The notes: generated by a model from the letters alone, not told the origin. DNA of 64,000 nucleotides from Oligosphaera ethanolica (GCF_030814695.1 NZ_JAUSVL010000001.1:5120227-5184226), one strand, 5' to 3'; shown: positions 16,428 to 26,983, numbered from the stretch's first letter. Translations and numbers: made by a program.

Positions 16428-18449
16428 TTATCCTTTGCGGTACATCAGCAGGACGAAGCCGTACCGTTTCAGGGTGACTTTGACCTGGTCGCCGGTGGCA
16501 ATGACGCCGTAGTCGCCGTAGCCATCGCATGACTCGTAGCTGAAGCCCGGCACTGTGATGACGCCATCGGCCTCATCAATCTCGCTCTGGGTGGCCACCA
16601 CCGCCATGCGGCCATCGCGGGCAATGAAGGAGCGGGCCTGGATGCCGGCGTTGTCCAGCGTGAAGCCCAGCGTATCGCGATAGCGGCCGCGCAGGAGGAA
16701 GTCGCCGCAGCGCTCGCGCAGGCCGTTGGCCTCCTTGAGCCAGGCGGCGTATTTCGGCGCGGCAGCCACGGTCTTGCGGCAGCGGAAGATCTCGACATCG
16801 CTAACCATGCCCAGCAGGAGCGCGTGGTTCACCCGGCGTTCCACGCCGCAGTAGTCATCGCGAATTTCGCGGTCACTAAGGACGATTTCCGGGAAGACGT
16901 ATCGGGACCACTCCTGGAACCAGCCGGGGTTGGCGCCGCCGGTGATATTGTGAATGTAGTCCACGTGCTGAGTGGTGACATCCGAGAACCACTCAATGCC
17001 CAGGGACACCTTGGGATTGCGGCTTTTGATGTGTTCACGCAAGGCCTTGACCATGCGCATTTTCGCGGCCATGGGATCCATCATCGGCACGCGATGGCCG
17101 TGGTTCGGATCGTAGCAGGGCTGGGAGATATAGCCCAGCTGGTCGAAGAAAACACCGTCGGCACCCATATCCATGGCCAGGTCCGCCAGGCTCTTGAGAT
17201 GCTCCAGCCATTCCTCGCAGTACGGGCAAGCCGTCACAAAGGACTTGTTGCCAAAAGTGCGCAAGGCCGTGCCAATGCTGCCGAATTTATACCACTCCTG
17301 ATGCTCGACGCCATTTTCGTTCTTGACGGACAGGCGCCGCCCCGGCCCGCGATAGTAGGCAGTGTCCATGTCGATTAGCTGGCCGTTGAAATAGAACAGC
17401 ACTTTGCCACCGCCGGCCTGAAAACGCCGGACCTGCTCGCGCATGGCGTCCTGGCCGCCCTGGGCGGGATCGGCCTCGTATTCCGGGTAGCCGGCATCGT
17501 GGCCGGCCGTGTGCCAGCCAAACATCAGTAAGGTATCAATGCCCGCAGCCAAGCCGTCCTTGAGGATTGTCTCCATCTCATCATAGCGATAGAAAGTCTC
17601 GCCGTACTGATGGCGCATGATGATGCGCTGCCAGCCGCGCATGGCGTCGACATGTTCCGGTCGCGGCTGGGGCTTGAACCAGCTGTCGGCCCAGGCGCGA
17701 TAGAAATCGGCACCAACATGCCAAGTGCCGTTGTAGGGCTTCCAGACGAAGCCATCACAGGCGACTTTCTCGCCAGCGCTGATGAAGGGATACTTGACTA
17801 TGCCGGCCTCGAGCACGTCGCCGCTGAGCCGGAAAAGATGCAGAGTGTTCTGAAAACTCACGTCGTGACTGCCGATGTACAGCCCACGGTCGCCGCAATC
17901 GAAAATGTAGCAGTTGCTCGCTGAACGCCCAGGATAAAGGTTGTCCATCTGAATAAAGCGTTCATCTGACGCCATGTACTGCGAATGGCAGGCGCGGATG
18001 GAAGCCTTGATGTTCCCGGTGACTTGGCCGCCGGCAGCAGTACGGATCAACCGCGCGTTCTCCGGCAGGCGACAGTCACCCAGCAGGGGAAAGTGATACT
18101 CGCGTATCACAGCGCCGGGGTCGTTGTTCTCCAGGCTGATGTGCCAGGCGACATGGTCGTCATGCAGAATCGCATGAATGATCAGCTTCGCCGCCAGCGG
18201 GCCGTCGTCGCCCGCAAGAGCGTTGTACACCAGGCTGATCTCGCGATTGTCAATCACACTGATGAGCGGCCGGTCGCAACCGCGCCGAGCGTAGTTTTCC
18301 TTGCAGAGGCCGCGTGCGTAGATGACCCGCCAGAGGTCGCCGCCGCCGCCGTATGTCCAGTCTTGGCGTTTGTCCTTGAAAGACAGAACCTGGCCATCAT
18401 CCCCGAAACGTATTTCCAGGGCGGCATTGGCAAGTGTGTATTCGCTCAT
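16428..18449 (-). CDS. Glycoside-hydrolase-like protein (probably DUF6259 type)
   Basis: A 673-residue soluble protein. An N-terminal beta-sandwich-like region (residues 1-280) resembles the leading domain of GH36/GH31-type enzymes. A TIM-barrel-like core follows, with strands such as DTLLMFGWH, GGKVLFYFNGQLID and MGADGVFFDQLGY, the last with an acidic residue at the strand end where a catalytic Asp would be expected. Then LGIEWFSDV and a C-terminal beta domain. I recall this layout from proteins labelled DUF6259 in PVC bacteria, but the name should be checked. A ribosome-binding site AGAGGAG precedes the ATG. It likely acts on glycans; specificity is unknown. Confidence 0.6.
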   Translation of the reverse strand: MSEYTLANAALEIRFGDDGQVLSFKDKRQDWTYGGGGDLWRVIYARGLCKENYARRGCDRPLISVIDNREISLVYNALAGDDGPLAAKLIIHAILHDDHVAWHISLENNDPGAVIREYHFPLLGDCRLPENARLIRTAAGGQVTGNIKASIRACHSQYMASDERFIQMDNLYPGRSASNCYIFDCGDRGLYIGSHDVSFQNTLHLFRLSGDVLEAGIVKYPFISAGEKVACDGFVWKPYNGTWHVGADFYRAWADSWFKPQPRPEHVDAMRGWQRIIMRHQYGETFYRYDEMETILKDGLAAGIDTLLMFGWHTAGHDAGYPEYEADPAQGGQDAMREQVRRFQAGGGKVLFYFNGQLIDMDTAYYRGPGRRLSVKNENGVEHQEWYKFGSIGTALRTFGNKSFVTACPYCEEWLEHLKSLADLAMDMGADGVFFDQLGYISQPCYDPNHGHRVPMMDPMAAKMRMVKALREHIKSRNPKVSLGIEWFSDVTTQHVDYIHNITGGANPGWFQEWSRYVFPEIVLSDREIRDDYCGVERRVNHALLLGMVSDVEIFRCRKTVAAAPKYAAWLKEANGLRERCGDFLLRGRYRDTLGFTLDNAGIQARSFIARDGRMAVVATQSEIDEADGVITVPGFSYESCDGYGDYGVIATGDQVKVTLKRYGFVLLMYRKG

Positions 18450-18614
18450 GGCAGTACTCCTCTACGTGATGACCGGAACCGATGAGGTGACAATGTGGCA
18501 AGCAGGCGGCAGGCACGATAGAAACTAGCGCGTCTCGCCACGCACAACGAACCCAAATATAGTCGTTGTTATCCCAAGCGCCCTCTGCGCGAAGCAAAGA
18601 TATTCCCTGAGGGT

Positions 18615-18855
18615 AATCGGTCACTCGTTGACACTAGTTATCACAGCCTTTTGTTTTCATCGCTCCCAGGCCGCCGGGACGGCGGTCAATCAGTCCCTTG
18701 AGCCCTATGCGTCATTCCCCACGGTCCCGAAAGTCCCCACCGTCCAATTCATGGGACCATGCCTTATGCGTCGTGAGTCCTCGCCCCGGCGCCGAGCCAA
18801 CCGGTCCCCACGGTCCCAGGCGTCCCCTGGAAACGGCTGGTATCAATGACTGAGG
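18615..18855. repeat. R1-related dispersed repeat, single copy
   Basis: Contains CCAATTCATGGGACCATGCC, GTCGTGAGTCCTCGCCCC and CCAACCGGTCCCCACGGTCC in the same order as at 3.2-3.6 kb, and ends with GGCTGGTATCAATGACTGA. An inverted counterpart is at 62.17-62.43 kb. The rest of the 18450-19018 gap contains no convincing gene. Confidence 0.75.
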
Positions 18856-19018
18856 CATTCCCCCCACGGCCAATTTTGCCCTTGCCGGAGCCCAAGCTCC
18901 TTTTTTCAGGTTACATTATGGCATCACACTTGTCTTGGCGTTGCCCGGCCAACTCACCGGCATGCCACCCCATTCGCAACCAGGCTTCCAGCCGTCCCCC
19001 AACGGTACCTTTTTTCTC

Positions 19019-20233
19019 ATGCCCCGTAAAAAGCCCGAATTGCTTTCACCGGCCAGCGACGCCACCTGCCTCAAAGCGGCTCTTGACGCCGGCTGCGACG
19101 CCGTGTACGTCGGCCTCAAAGATTTCAGCATGCGCAGTGCTGCGGCCAATTTCAGCCAGCCAGCGCTGCGACGAGCATCGGCGCTGTGCCGTAGCCGCGG
19201 CGTCAGACTCTATCTCGCAGTAAATACGCAAGTGTACCAGCAGGAACTGCGCCGTCTTGATGCCCGTTTGGCCGCGGTCGCCGGCTTGGTTGATGCGGTG
19301 ATTTGCTGGGACCCAGCCGTGATTGAAGCCTGCCGGCGCCACGGTATAGCCATCCACATTTCGACGCAGGCTTCGGTCGCCAACGCCGCCGCCGCGCGTT
19401 TCTACCGCGGGCTGGGGGCGACGCGCATCGTCCCGGCCCGCGAATGCACCTTGCCGGAACTGCGTCGCCTGCGTCGGCAAGCAGGCATTGAGATCGAAGT
19501 CTTTGCCCATGGCGCCATGTGTGTCAGTGTTTCCGGCCGCTGTTATCTATCCCAGGACAGCTACGGCAAGTCCGGCAACCGCGGGGAATGCCGGCAGAAT
19601 TGCCGCCGGCCCTTCCGCGCCATCTGCAGCGACGGCGAAGGCGATTACGAAGTCGAAGACCACTATCTCTTTTCCGCCAAGGACCTCTGCACCCTGCCCT
19701 TTCTTGACCAGCTGCTTGACGCCGGGATTGATGCGCTCAAAATCGAGGGACGCAATCGGCCGGCAGATTACGTCGCCTGCATCACTAGCTCCTACCGGCG
19801 GGCCATTGACGCATGGGCTCGGGGCGCTCTCGACCAAGAACTCAAGGCGGCTCTGATGGAAGAATGCCGCACGGTCTTCAACCGCGATTTCTCCAGCGGC
19901 TTCTTTCTTGGGCGCCCCATCAGCGACTTCACCGACACCGATGGCAGCAAGTCTACGGAACAGAAGGAACGCGTCGGCAAGGTCATTAACTATTACCGCA
20001 AAGCCGGCGCGGCCCACATCTGGGTGCAGAATTACACCATCCATGAGGGCGACCAAATCCTCATTATGGGCCCGACCACTGGCGTCGTCAAACAAGTTGC
20101 CGGGAACATCCGTTGTGAAAACGACCCGGCGCGAAACCCGCCTCAAACCATCACCATCGCCTTGGACACGGCCGTCCGCGCCAACGACGAGGTGTACCGC
20201 CTGGTCGCACGGACGACTCCCGCGCGGCAATAG
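19019..20233 (+). CDS. Peptidase U32 family protein
   Basis: A 404-residue member of the U32 family, whose characterised relatives include collagenase PrtC and the tRNA/rRNA hydroxylation factors TrhP and RlhA. The family signature is exact: E160-VFAHGAMC168-VSVSGRC175-YLS, followed by C191 and C195, the four cysteines that bind an Fe-S cluster in modern U32 enzymes. KIEGRNRPADYV and a C-terminal beta domain follow. MPRKKPELLSPAS at 19019 is where family homology begins; the open frame upstream to 18935 looks non-coding. RNase D follows 38 bases later on the same strand. Given that neighbour, an RNA-modification role is more likely than proteolysis. Confidence 0.85.
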   Translation: MPRKKPELLSPASDATCLKAALDAGCDAVYVGLKDFSMRSAAANFSQPALRRASALCRSRGVRLYLAVNTQVYQQELRRLDARLAAVAGLVDAVICWDPAVIEACRRHGIAIHISTQASVANAAAARFYRGLGATRIVPARECTLPELRRLRRQAGIEIEVFAHGAMCVSVSGRCYLSQDSYGKSGNRGECRQNCRRPFRAICSDGEGDYEVEDHYLFSAKDLCTLPFLDQLLDAGIDALKIEGRNRPADYVACITSSYRRAIDAWARGALDQELKAALMEECRTVFNRDFSSGFFLGRPISDFTDTDGSKSTEQKERVGKVINYYRKAGAAHIWVQNYTIHEGDQILIMGPTTGVVKQVAGNIRCENDPARNPPQTITIALDTAVRANDEVYRLVARTTPARQ

Positions 20234-20271
20234 CCACCCCGCCTCCCAGAACCTCCAGCTAAGGAATCTCC

Positions 20272-21405
20272 ATGTCCCCTCTGATTGCCGACACCAGGGC
20301 GCTAACCGCCATTTGTGAAGAAGCCGCAAAGCAAGACCTGGTCGCTATCGATACCGAATTTGTCTGGACCAACACCTACCATCCACGCCTGGGACTCATC
20401 CAGCTGGCATGGGATGAACAGCACAGCCACCTGCTTGATGTCCTGGCCATCAATGATCCGACGCCCCTGCAGATACTGCTGGATAACGCCACGGTCACCA
20501 AGGTCTTCCATGAAGCGGCCAGTGATCTACCCATCCTGCGCCGCTGGTGCGGCGCCTTGACGGCACCGCTCGTGGATACCCGCATTGCGGCAGGCTTCTG
20601 CGGCCTGACGGCGACCATGTCGCTCAACCGACTGCTCACCAGCGAACTCGGCATCACCCTACCCAAGACCGAAACGCGCACCGATTGGCTGCAACGGCCC
20701 CTCAGCGATGCACAATTGCAGTACGCCGCCAGCGACGTCGCCCTGCTGCCAAAACTCTACCGCACCCTAGAACACAAAATCGACCAGCTCGGTAATCTCC
20801 CCTGGTTCAAGGAAGAAATGGCCAGCTACAGCCATAACGGCTACTACGGTGAAACCAAGCCCGACGAGTGCTGGCGGCGGGTCAGCGGCATGGGCAGTCT
20901 CAGCGGCATCGACCTGGCCGTACTCAAGTCACTTGCAGCATGGCGTGAACAAACCGCACAGGAGCTTGACAAGGCCCGCCCGCGAGTCATGAAAGACGAA
21001 CAGCTCGTCGTCGCCGCCCGCCTTCACCCCAAAACACTCGCCGACCTGAAAAAGATTCCCGACTATTGGCCGAAGCTCATCGAGAAATTTGGCGAGGGCG
21101 TGCTTGCCGCTGTGCAGCGAGGCCTGGCCATGCCCCAGCATGCCTGGCCAGTCTTGCCGGGCATGCGCCTGCCCAGCGCTGTCATCAAGCAACGCAGCAA
21201 CCGCATCCTCCAGGTGGTCCAGAAGCGCGCCAATGAACGGCAGATCGACCCACAACTGGTCGCAGCCCGCAAAGATGCCGAAGCGCTGGTCTTCGCCGCG
21301 CAGGCCGGCAAATGGCCGGTGCACCATCAGCTGCTGCAGGGATGGCGGCGGGAACTCACCGGCGATGTCATCGAAAACCTCGTCACCGGCAATTTCAACG
21401 ACTGA
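20272..21405 (+). CDS. rnd: Ribonuclease D
   Basis: A 377-residue 3'-5' exoribonuclease acting in tRNA 3'-end maturation. The DEDDy catalytic set is complete: D27 and E29 in AIDTEF, D85 in HEAASDLPIL, and Y151/D155 in YAASDVALL. An HRDC domain follows from about residue 205 (LAVLKSLAAWREQTAQELDKARPRV) and a second helical region to the end, matching the E. coli enzyme's order and length. AAGGAA precedes the ATG. It is cotranscribed with the U32 gene. Confidence 0.9.
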   Translation: MSPLIADTRALTAICEEAAKQDLVAIDTEFVWTNTYHPRLGLIQLAWDEQHSHLLDVLAINDPTPLQILLDNATVTKVFHEAASDLPILRRWCGALTAPLVDTRIAAGFCGLTATMSLNRLLTSELGITLPKTETRTDWLQRPLSDAQLQYAASDVALLPKLYRTLEHKIDQLGNLPWFKEEMASYSHNGYYGETKPDECWRRVSGMGSLSGIDLAVLKSLAAWREQTAQELDKARPRVMKDEQLVVAARLHPKTLADLKKIPDYWPKLIEKFGEGVLAAVQRGLAMPQHAWPVLPGMRLPSAVIKQRSNRILQVVQKRANERQIDPQLVAARKDAEALVFAAQAGKWPVHHQLLQGWRRELTGDVIENLVTGNFND

Positions 21406-21502
21406 AGCGACGTAGCGCTGGTGGCCTAGCGACAAGGGGCGCGCCAGGCGGCGGCGTTGCGCCTTGATGCTGCAGCCAGGGCGCATGGGGCAATACGTCA
21501 AC

Positions 21503-23869
21503 TTACATGGGCGGCGGCATATCGGCGGGTGGCGGTGCCATGTCGCCTGGCGGCATCATCATATCACCACCGACCGGGGCGACCGGGGCTGGCGGCGGGG
21601 CATCCGGCACCACGAACCAAGTGGTCATTTCACCATAGCGGGTGATGGCCGCAGCATAGAGCTTATTGGCTGCCTTCCCATCCTCCGGCGCAGGAATGGT
21701 GATGTCGGCCTGCTTGCCACGGGGAACGACCTGCACCTTGGGTGAGAGCAGGCGAAGTTTCTCAGCCGTGTACTGCGCGTCTTCACTTTCCGGCGTCACA
21801 CCCCATCTTTCGCGGCCAGCCTTAACAATATTTTGCATGGCCAGCAGCGGATCAAAGGCCAGCAGGCTACTGCTGTTGGGCTGGATGATCGCCACAATGT
21901 GCTCTTCCCGCAGGTCACTTTGCGGCAGGTCGCCGGGAGCCATGTACACTCGTACCGCCACATAACGCGATGGCGGCTTTGGCCAGCCGATGCGAAGATG
22001 GTTTGACGTGATGTAGTCAATGCTCAACGTCGGTGCCGCATCGCCATTCTGACGGAATTCCAGCCATGGCGTCGCCTCAATGAACGAATAGAAAAAGCGT
22101 GGATGGCTGACGCGGACATCGCCGTCCTGCTGACGCCAGAGCCCATTGGGCTGCACCAGCCGCCCCATGACAAATTCCCAGGCGCCGTAAATGGCGTCCT
22201 GGACCTCTTTTTGCTGCGTGGATGGCAGGAGAGGCAAGGCCAGGCGGAGGGTGTTTACAGCCGCGTCCGTGGCGCAGAGGTCGCCGCGGTTGTCCTGTCC
22301 GGGTGCGGCCAAATCATCTGGCTGAAACGCGTAGATATTCCAGCCTGCCAATTTTGCGCCCCCCATGTCGCGCCGCTGGACTTTGAGAATATTTTCGCAG
22401 AGCTGTGTTGCCATCGGCACCGGCGTGTTGTCCACGCATAACCACGGCGTGAGATGTTCCGGGCGGTCACTGCGCTGGATATTGCGGGTGCGGAAGCTGT
22501 TCTCGATGATGCGCCGGGTGACCAGCAGGTTCGGTCGGTCGTTCACCGTCCACAGGCCGGTGCGAGGATCCTGCAGGCTCTGCAGGCGCTGCAGAAGACG
22601 CTGTGACCAGCCATCTTCGAATGCCGGGCTGCATTTGAGAATCCGGCCAGTGTTGTAGATGTACACCAGATAAGGCACGGCATGCAGCATGTGCATCCAG
22701 TCGCCCTCGACCATTTCCATGTAGGCTTCCAACTGCTGGTTGCGGGACAGATTGGGCAAAGACACCGTTCCCCCCAGAAAATTCCACGGGGTGTTTTTGC
22801 TCAGTCCGAAGAAAATATGCATGGGCAATTCGTCATAGTCCGGGTTTGGGGCCAGACTACCCGTTTGTGGATCCACGCGCTGTTCTTTCATCATCACATT
22901 AGCGAACGTGTCGCGGGGGTTAATCTCTTTCCAGGACAGGTCCGCAAACCACGCCGTGCCGGACTGGGGATTGTTGAGATTGATGTACAGGCCGCCTCCC
23001 GTTGGCAGAGCGAGCTGAAAATCGTCAATCTGCTCGGGATCACCATTACCACCGTCATCATTCTTGAGCAGGTCGGCAAAAGAGCCGAGGTTATCTGCGG
23101 GGGCTTCTTCAGCCGGGGCGGCGGCGTCATCTGTCGTGGTCGCCACGACATCAGGTGTCGTCTTCAGTGCAACATAAATGGGCATATCCACGTAGTAGCA
23201 GAACCACGGGAAGGTCCCCCGCGTACGGAAGATGCCGGTGGCCTCGTGAACGAGCTTGTCGTTGGCGTCTTTGAGGTGCAGACTGACGGTGGGTGCGGCA
23301 TGCCACAGCGCTGCCCCGGCACCAGTATCCTTCCCTTTAATCCAGATAAAAACACGAATCATCCGGCCGCGCAGCTTCTCCAGCTGCTCCAGACCGATGA
23401 TTGGCTTGGCCGGCACCACATTGGCACCGCCAGCCACACACAGCGAGGGGAGCGTGGATTTCTTGAATTTGTTGTCGACCGTAATGTTGCCGTCAAGCCC
23501 CTCCACCTGTTCGGAGGCCAGTACGATCTGCCACGGCACGATCCGAGTGAAAATATCAGTCTGACCGTGCATGAAACAGCGCCAGAAACCAGCATCGGGC
23601 GCTGGCAGAAGCTGTCCGCGCCGATCGGGCACCCACAAATTGTCAACACGATCCTTGCCATAGAGCACCACTCGGCCGGTGGCAGACACCTCGGGCTCCA
23701 TTGCGACCGGCTCGGCTGGCGCCGCCGTAGTCGCGTCGGGATTAGCGGCAGCGCCCTCCGTTGCCAACAACGCCTGAAAATCGATGGCGGGGTCCGGTGC
23801 CTGTGCAACCACCCGCATCATTGAACACACCAACAGAACCAAAAGCGCCATGACAATCTGTCGCTTCAT
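21503..23869 (-). CDS. Secreted protein of unknown function
   Basis: A 788-residue protein with a clear signal peptide (KRQ then a 15-residue hydrophobic core, cleavage probably after VVAQA). The middle (residues ~130-330) is strand-rich and refers to a carbohydrate-binding-like pattern. Residues ~400-600 look like a helical toroid, with repeated RLLQRLQSLQDPRTGLW and YGAWEFVMGRLVQPNGLWR segments as in glycan lyases or GH88/GH105-like enzymes. This is a fold impression only. The C-terminal ~30 residues are Pro/Met/Asp-rich (MMMPPGDMAPPP). No family is recognised and no operon partner is apparent; the neighbouring kinase gene is on the same strand but about 475 bases away. Confidence 0.65.
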   Translation of the reverse strand: MKRQIVMALLVLLVCSMMRVVAQAPDPAIDFQALLATEGAAANPDATTAAPAEPVAMEPEVSATGRVVLYGKDRVDNLWVPDRRGQLLPAPDAGFWRCFMHGQTDIFTRIVPWQIVLASEQVEGLDGNITVDNKFKKSTLPSLCVAGGANVVPAKPIIGLEQLEKLRGRMIRVFIWIKGKDTGAGAALWHAAPTVSLHLKDANDKLVHEATGIFRTRGTFPWFCYYVDMPIYVALKTTPDVVATTTDDAAAPAEEAPADNLGSFADLLKNDDGGNGDPEQIDDFQLALPTGGGLYINLNNPQSGTAWFADLSWKEINPRDTFANVMMKEQRVDPQTGSLAPNPDYDELPMHIFFGLSKNTPWNFLGGTVSLPNLSRNQQLEAYMEMVEGDWMHMLHAVPYLVYIYNTGRILKCSPAFEDGWSQRLLQRLQSLQDPRTGLWTVNDRPNLLVTRRIIENSFRTRNIQRSDRPEHLTPWLCVDNTPVPMATQLCENILKVQRRDMGGAKLAGWNIYAFQPDDLAAPGQDNRGDLCATDAAVNTLRLALPLLPSTQQKEVQDAIYGAWEFVMGRLVQPNGLWRQQDGDVRVSHPRFFYSFIEATPWLEFRQNGDAAPTLSIDYITSNHLRIGWPKPPSRYVAVRVYMAPGDLPQSDLREEHIVAIIQPNSSSLLAFDPLLAMQNIVKAGRERWGVTPESEDAQYTAEKLRLLSPKVQVVPRGKQADITIPAPEDGKAANKLYAAAITRYGEMTTWFVVPDAPPPAPVAPVGGDMMMPPGDMAPPPADMPPPM

Positions 23870-24344
23870 GCCAAAATACCTTCCTTGAAAACCCGCTGGT
23901 TTTGATCATGTAGTGAGGGTGACTAGTTGGAGCAGCAGCGCCGCAAGGCAACGCCGGAAAAGACCTCTTAGTATAGTGACAAGTCAGCTCAAAAACAACT
24001 GCCGACACGGTGATGCACAATGCTTTTCCAAGAAACTCGCAAACCGATCGGACCGATCAGACCGATCAAATCGCCGGATACGTCCGATCCGTCCGCGATA
24101 AAAAACAAAAGAAGATCAGACCGATCAGACCAATGCTCTTAACTTAACGATTTCCCTGGCACCAGTTGTTTCAACCAAAACAGCCTATTGTCATCGCGGC
24201 ATTTCATCGCTCAAAACCTCGGCGAATGGTCACAAATCAACTCCCCGTCAACCATTGCCAGCACACTCAGTGAAGAGCATTGGACCGATCAGACCGATCA
24301 ACTCGCCGGCCCCATCCGCTCCGTCCGCTCACCTCGCGTGTCGA
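23870..24344. repeat. Inverted partial R2 copy flanked by 9-bp arrays
   Basis: Two short GATCAGACC/GATCGGACC arrays (about 24040-24130 and 24283-24330) flank a segment that is the reverse complement of the right half of R2 (CTTAACGATTTCCCTGGC, GTTGTTTCAACCAAAACAGC, GCGGCATTTCATCGC). No gene is seen. Confidence 0.75.
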
Positions 24345-26705
24345 TCACAGTCGCGGCCTTCCCGCCAGCAGCTGCAGGTAGTCCATGCGTTCGATATAGA
24401 GCCAGTTGAGGGTTTCGATGTGCATAAAAAAGTAGAAATACTGCCGTTCGTTTTCGGTAGTGAAAATGCGGCCGTTGCGCGTCAGCCACATTGCTCTGAG
24501 CAGCGACTGGTTGTGGAATGTCTTGTTCAGGCTCTCTGGGCCTTGCCGCCGGCCGGGCAGTATCTGCTGGCCACTTTGGGCGACTACCGTACCGGTGCTG
24601 TTGACCAAGTATTTGTTTTTCACGAAGCGCCCTCTATTGCCGGTTCGCGATAGCATTGCCACCAGCGTGTCCACACTGATGTCGGCGCCGACCACGCCAA
24701 TGGGCTCGCCCTGGCTGTTGTACATGGCCTGACTGCAGGTCACCATGCCGCGCTGGTGCATGCTAATATCCACGTAGGGATCACCCCACACGGCCTGTCC
24801 CGCCGGCACCGCCAGCGCCGCGTTGTACCAAGGACGTTCCCGACCATCATACTCCGCCGGGTAGTCGCCATGATAGGGAAAACTGACATGCAGACCATCG
24901 GCCAGACTGATGTACACCCAATTGAACAGGGGCGGCTGACCCGCGAAGAGCGCTTTGCAGATCGCGTCGTCACTCTCGCAAAAAGCATCGCCAAGCTCAA
25001 CGCTGAGAAGCCGCAGGAAAGAATGCCGCAGGGTCGCCAACGCAGCAACCGCGCCTGCAAAATCAGCAAGTTTTTCCCCCGGCGCCACCACGCAGACCGG
25101 GTGTTCCAGGGATATTTGCTGCATATAGCCATCGGCGTAGCCAAGGCCGGGTGGCGCCGTGAAGGGCTTCTGGCTGTCCTGTGGACCGTAGGCGCGCACC
25201 GGCGGCACGGGTCGCGTCCGCGCGTCTTCCAGCCGCCACGTCGCCTCATTGGCCAAATCCGCCACAAGCTTTTCGTAGTCCTTCATGCGACGATCGAAAC
25301 GCGAACCACAGAGCAAGCCGTTGGTAAAGACCTCCGAAAACACTGCTTCGGTCTGTTTCTGCCGGAGCTGGTTTCGATTCTCCCGGTAGAGTGAATAAGA
25401 CGACAGCGACAGCAGCAATAACGCCATGAGGCCGCCAGCGAGCGTCGCGCCCTTGTAGTGGCGCCGGAACTGATAGCGCATCTCGACCCAGAATCGGTGC
25501 GGATTGGCGGCAACACGCTCGGCCTGCAGGAAGGCCCGCACATCGTCCAGGAGTGCCTCGACCGTCGAGTACCGTTCGTCGGGGGGGATCGCCAGCGCCT
25601 TGCGGATGATCATGACGAGGTCCTCGTCCACCGCGCAACCGAAGGCATGAACATAGGGCTCCACCTCGGCATGCTTGGCTTTGGCCAACGCCTCTTTCGT
25701 GTCCTTAGAGACATAGGCGGGTTTGAGAAAGACGATTTCAAACAGTATCAGTCCCAGTAAGTAGATGTCCGAACGGCAATCGTAAGGCTGACGATTGATA
25801 ACTTCCGGCGAGATATACTGCAGGGTGCCCGACGGCCGCTTGCGATGGAAGGCCGCCGGGTCGGTCTCGACCTGCTCGGCAATCCCCCAGTCCATCACGT
25901 AGGTCTCGTTGAAATTTCCGATCATGATGTTGTCGGGCTTAAGATCGCGGTGAATGACTTGATTGTGATGGACGTAAGCGATGGCCTCGCACACCCGCTG
26001 AAAATACTCCAGGCGCTGTTTCAGTATGGTGTTTTCGCTGCGGATGATCAGCCGGCGGGACATGATCTCGTACTGCTCGCGCAGCATCGCCAGATACTGC
26101 GACAGGGTCTTGCCCCGAACCAGCTTCATGGCCAGGTGCAGGCCCTTGTCGGCATCGCCGTAGATCCCGTACACCGGGATGATCGAGGGGTGCTCCAGCT
26201 GCGCCGTGATCTTCGCTTCCGTAATGAAAGCCCGACGGTATTCCGGGCGCACTTTGAGCTCGTCGTGCAGGGACTTCACCGCCACCACGCGGGCAAACTT
26301 GCGGTCGCGAGCGCGACTGATGCTGCCCTGCCCGCCGGTAGCAATCTCCTCCTCAAGCTGGAAATTGGCTTCGACATCGTAGAGGTCGTCCAGCGTTGTA
26401 TCCGCGTCAATCTGGTCATTGGCGACAGCGGCGCGGTAGTCCGTCGTCGCAAATTGGGTCACGGGCGTTTTGTTGCTCAGATCGCGCCGCGGCAGGCTGG
26501 TGCTCGTGCGGGCAAAGGGTCGCAACGTCATCAGGCGCAGGACAGTCTTCTTGATGCCTTGCACACGTGTCAGTGGTTTTGGCGTCTCGGCCGGCTCCGC
26601 GATCGCCTCATGCTGCTCGCTCACCGACGTTTCGGCAGATTCGATTTCGATGGTCCTGGCAACATCTCTGGCGAAATTTCGTGCGGGCTGCTTGTCGTCG
26701 CTCAT
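24345..26705 (-). CDS. Membrane Ser/Thr protein kinase with extracytoplasmic Cache sensor
   Basis: A 786-residue PknB-type kinase. The ~110 N-terminal residues are variable. The kinase domain spans about 115-390: IATGGQGSIS glycine loop, VAVK lysine 144, E163, catalytic loop HRDLKPDN at 252-259, and DWG at 272-274 in place of DFG (common in bacterial kinases), then GTLQYISPE. A single membrane helix lies near 415-440. The outside part is a Cache/PDC-like sensor with RPWYNAAL, WGDPYVDI and GVVGADISVDTL, the classic Cache strand. ATG 26705 begins MSDDKQ; a longer frame to 26852 looks non-coding. It likely senses a small external ligand and phosphorylates cytoplasmic targets. Confidence 0.85.
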   Translation of the reverse strand: MSDDKQPARNFARDVARTIEIESAETSVSEQHEAIAEPAETPKPLTRVQGIKKTVLRLMTLRPFARTSTSLPRRDLSNKTPVTQFATTDYRAAVANDQIDADTTLDDLYDVEANFQLEEEIATGGQGSISRARDRKFARVVAVKSLHDELKVRPEYRRAFITEAKITAQLEHPSIIPVYGIYGDADKGLHLAMKLVRGKTLSQYLAMLREQYEIMSRRLIIRSENTILKQRLEYFQRVCEAIAYVHHNQVIHRDLKPDNIMIGNFNETYVMDWGIAEQVETDPAAFHRKRPSGTLQYISPEVINRQPYDCRSDIYLLGLILFEIVFLKPAYVSKDTKEALAKAKHAEVEPYVHAFGCAVDEDLVMIIRKALAIPPDERYSTVEALLDDVRAFLQAERVAANPHRFWVEMRYQFRRHYKGATLAGGLMALLLLSLSSYSLYRENRNQLRQKQTEAVFSEVFTNGLLCGSRFDRRMKDYEKLVADLANEATWRLEDARTRPVPPVRAYGPQDSQKPFTAPPGLGYADGYMQQISLEHPVCVVAPGEKLADFAGAVAALATLRHSFLRLLSVELGDAFCESDDAICKALFAGQPPLFNWVYISLADGLHVSFPYHGDYPAEYDGRERPWYNAALAVPAGQAVWGDPYVDISMHQRGMVTCSQAMYNSQGEPIGVVGADISVDTLVAMLSRTGNRGRFVKNKYLVNSTGTVVAQSGQQILPGRRQGPESLNKTFHNQSLLRAMWLTRNGRIFTTENERQYFYFFMHIETLNWLYIERMDYLQLLAGRPRL

Positions 26706-26983
26706 GCGTCTGGTCCCTGCTGGCTGCAACTGTGTCGGCTCTCGGGCAATGCCTAGAACAATAACCGACAGCCTAGGAAAAACAAGACCCATACAGGCAA
26801 GCGCAGTACATGCTTGTACTGGCGCTGCCAGCAAAATCGGACGCGACATCACCCCGCCGAAATGCCTGACTACCTCGCTGACGCTGTTGCAAAATACCGT
26901 TTTTACAATACAGTTTCTTTTCTTTTATGTATTCTGTATGTATTCCGAATGATTAGCCCCACGAGCTGTTATTGGAGAGCCCG

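Noticed and set aside
26880..26950. A sigma-70 promoter for the PHP-rhaA genes
   Set aside because: AT-rich words such as TTTACA and TATGTA occur, but no pair has both good matches and proper spacing.
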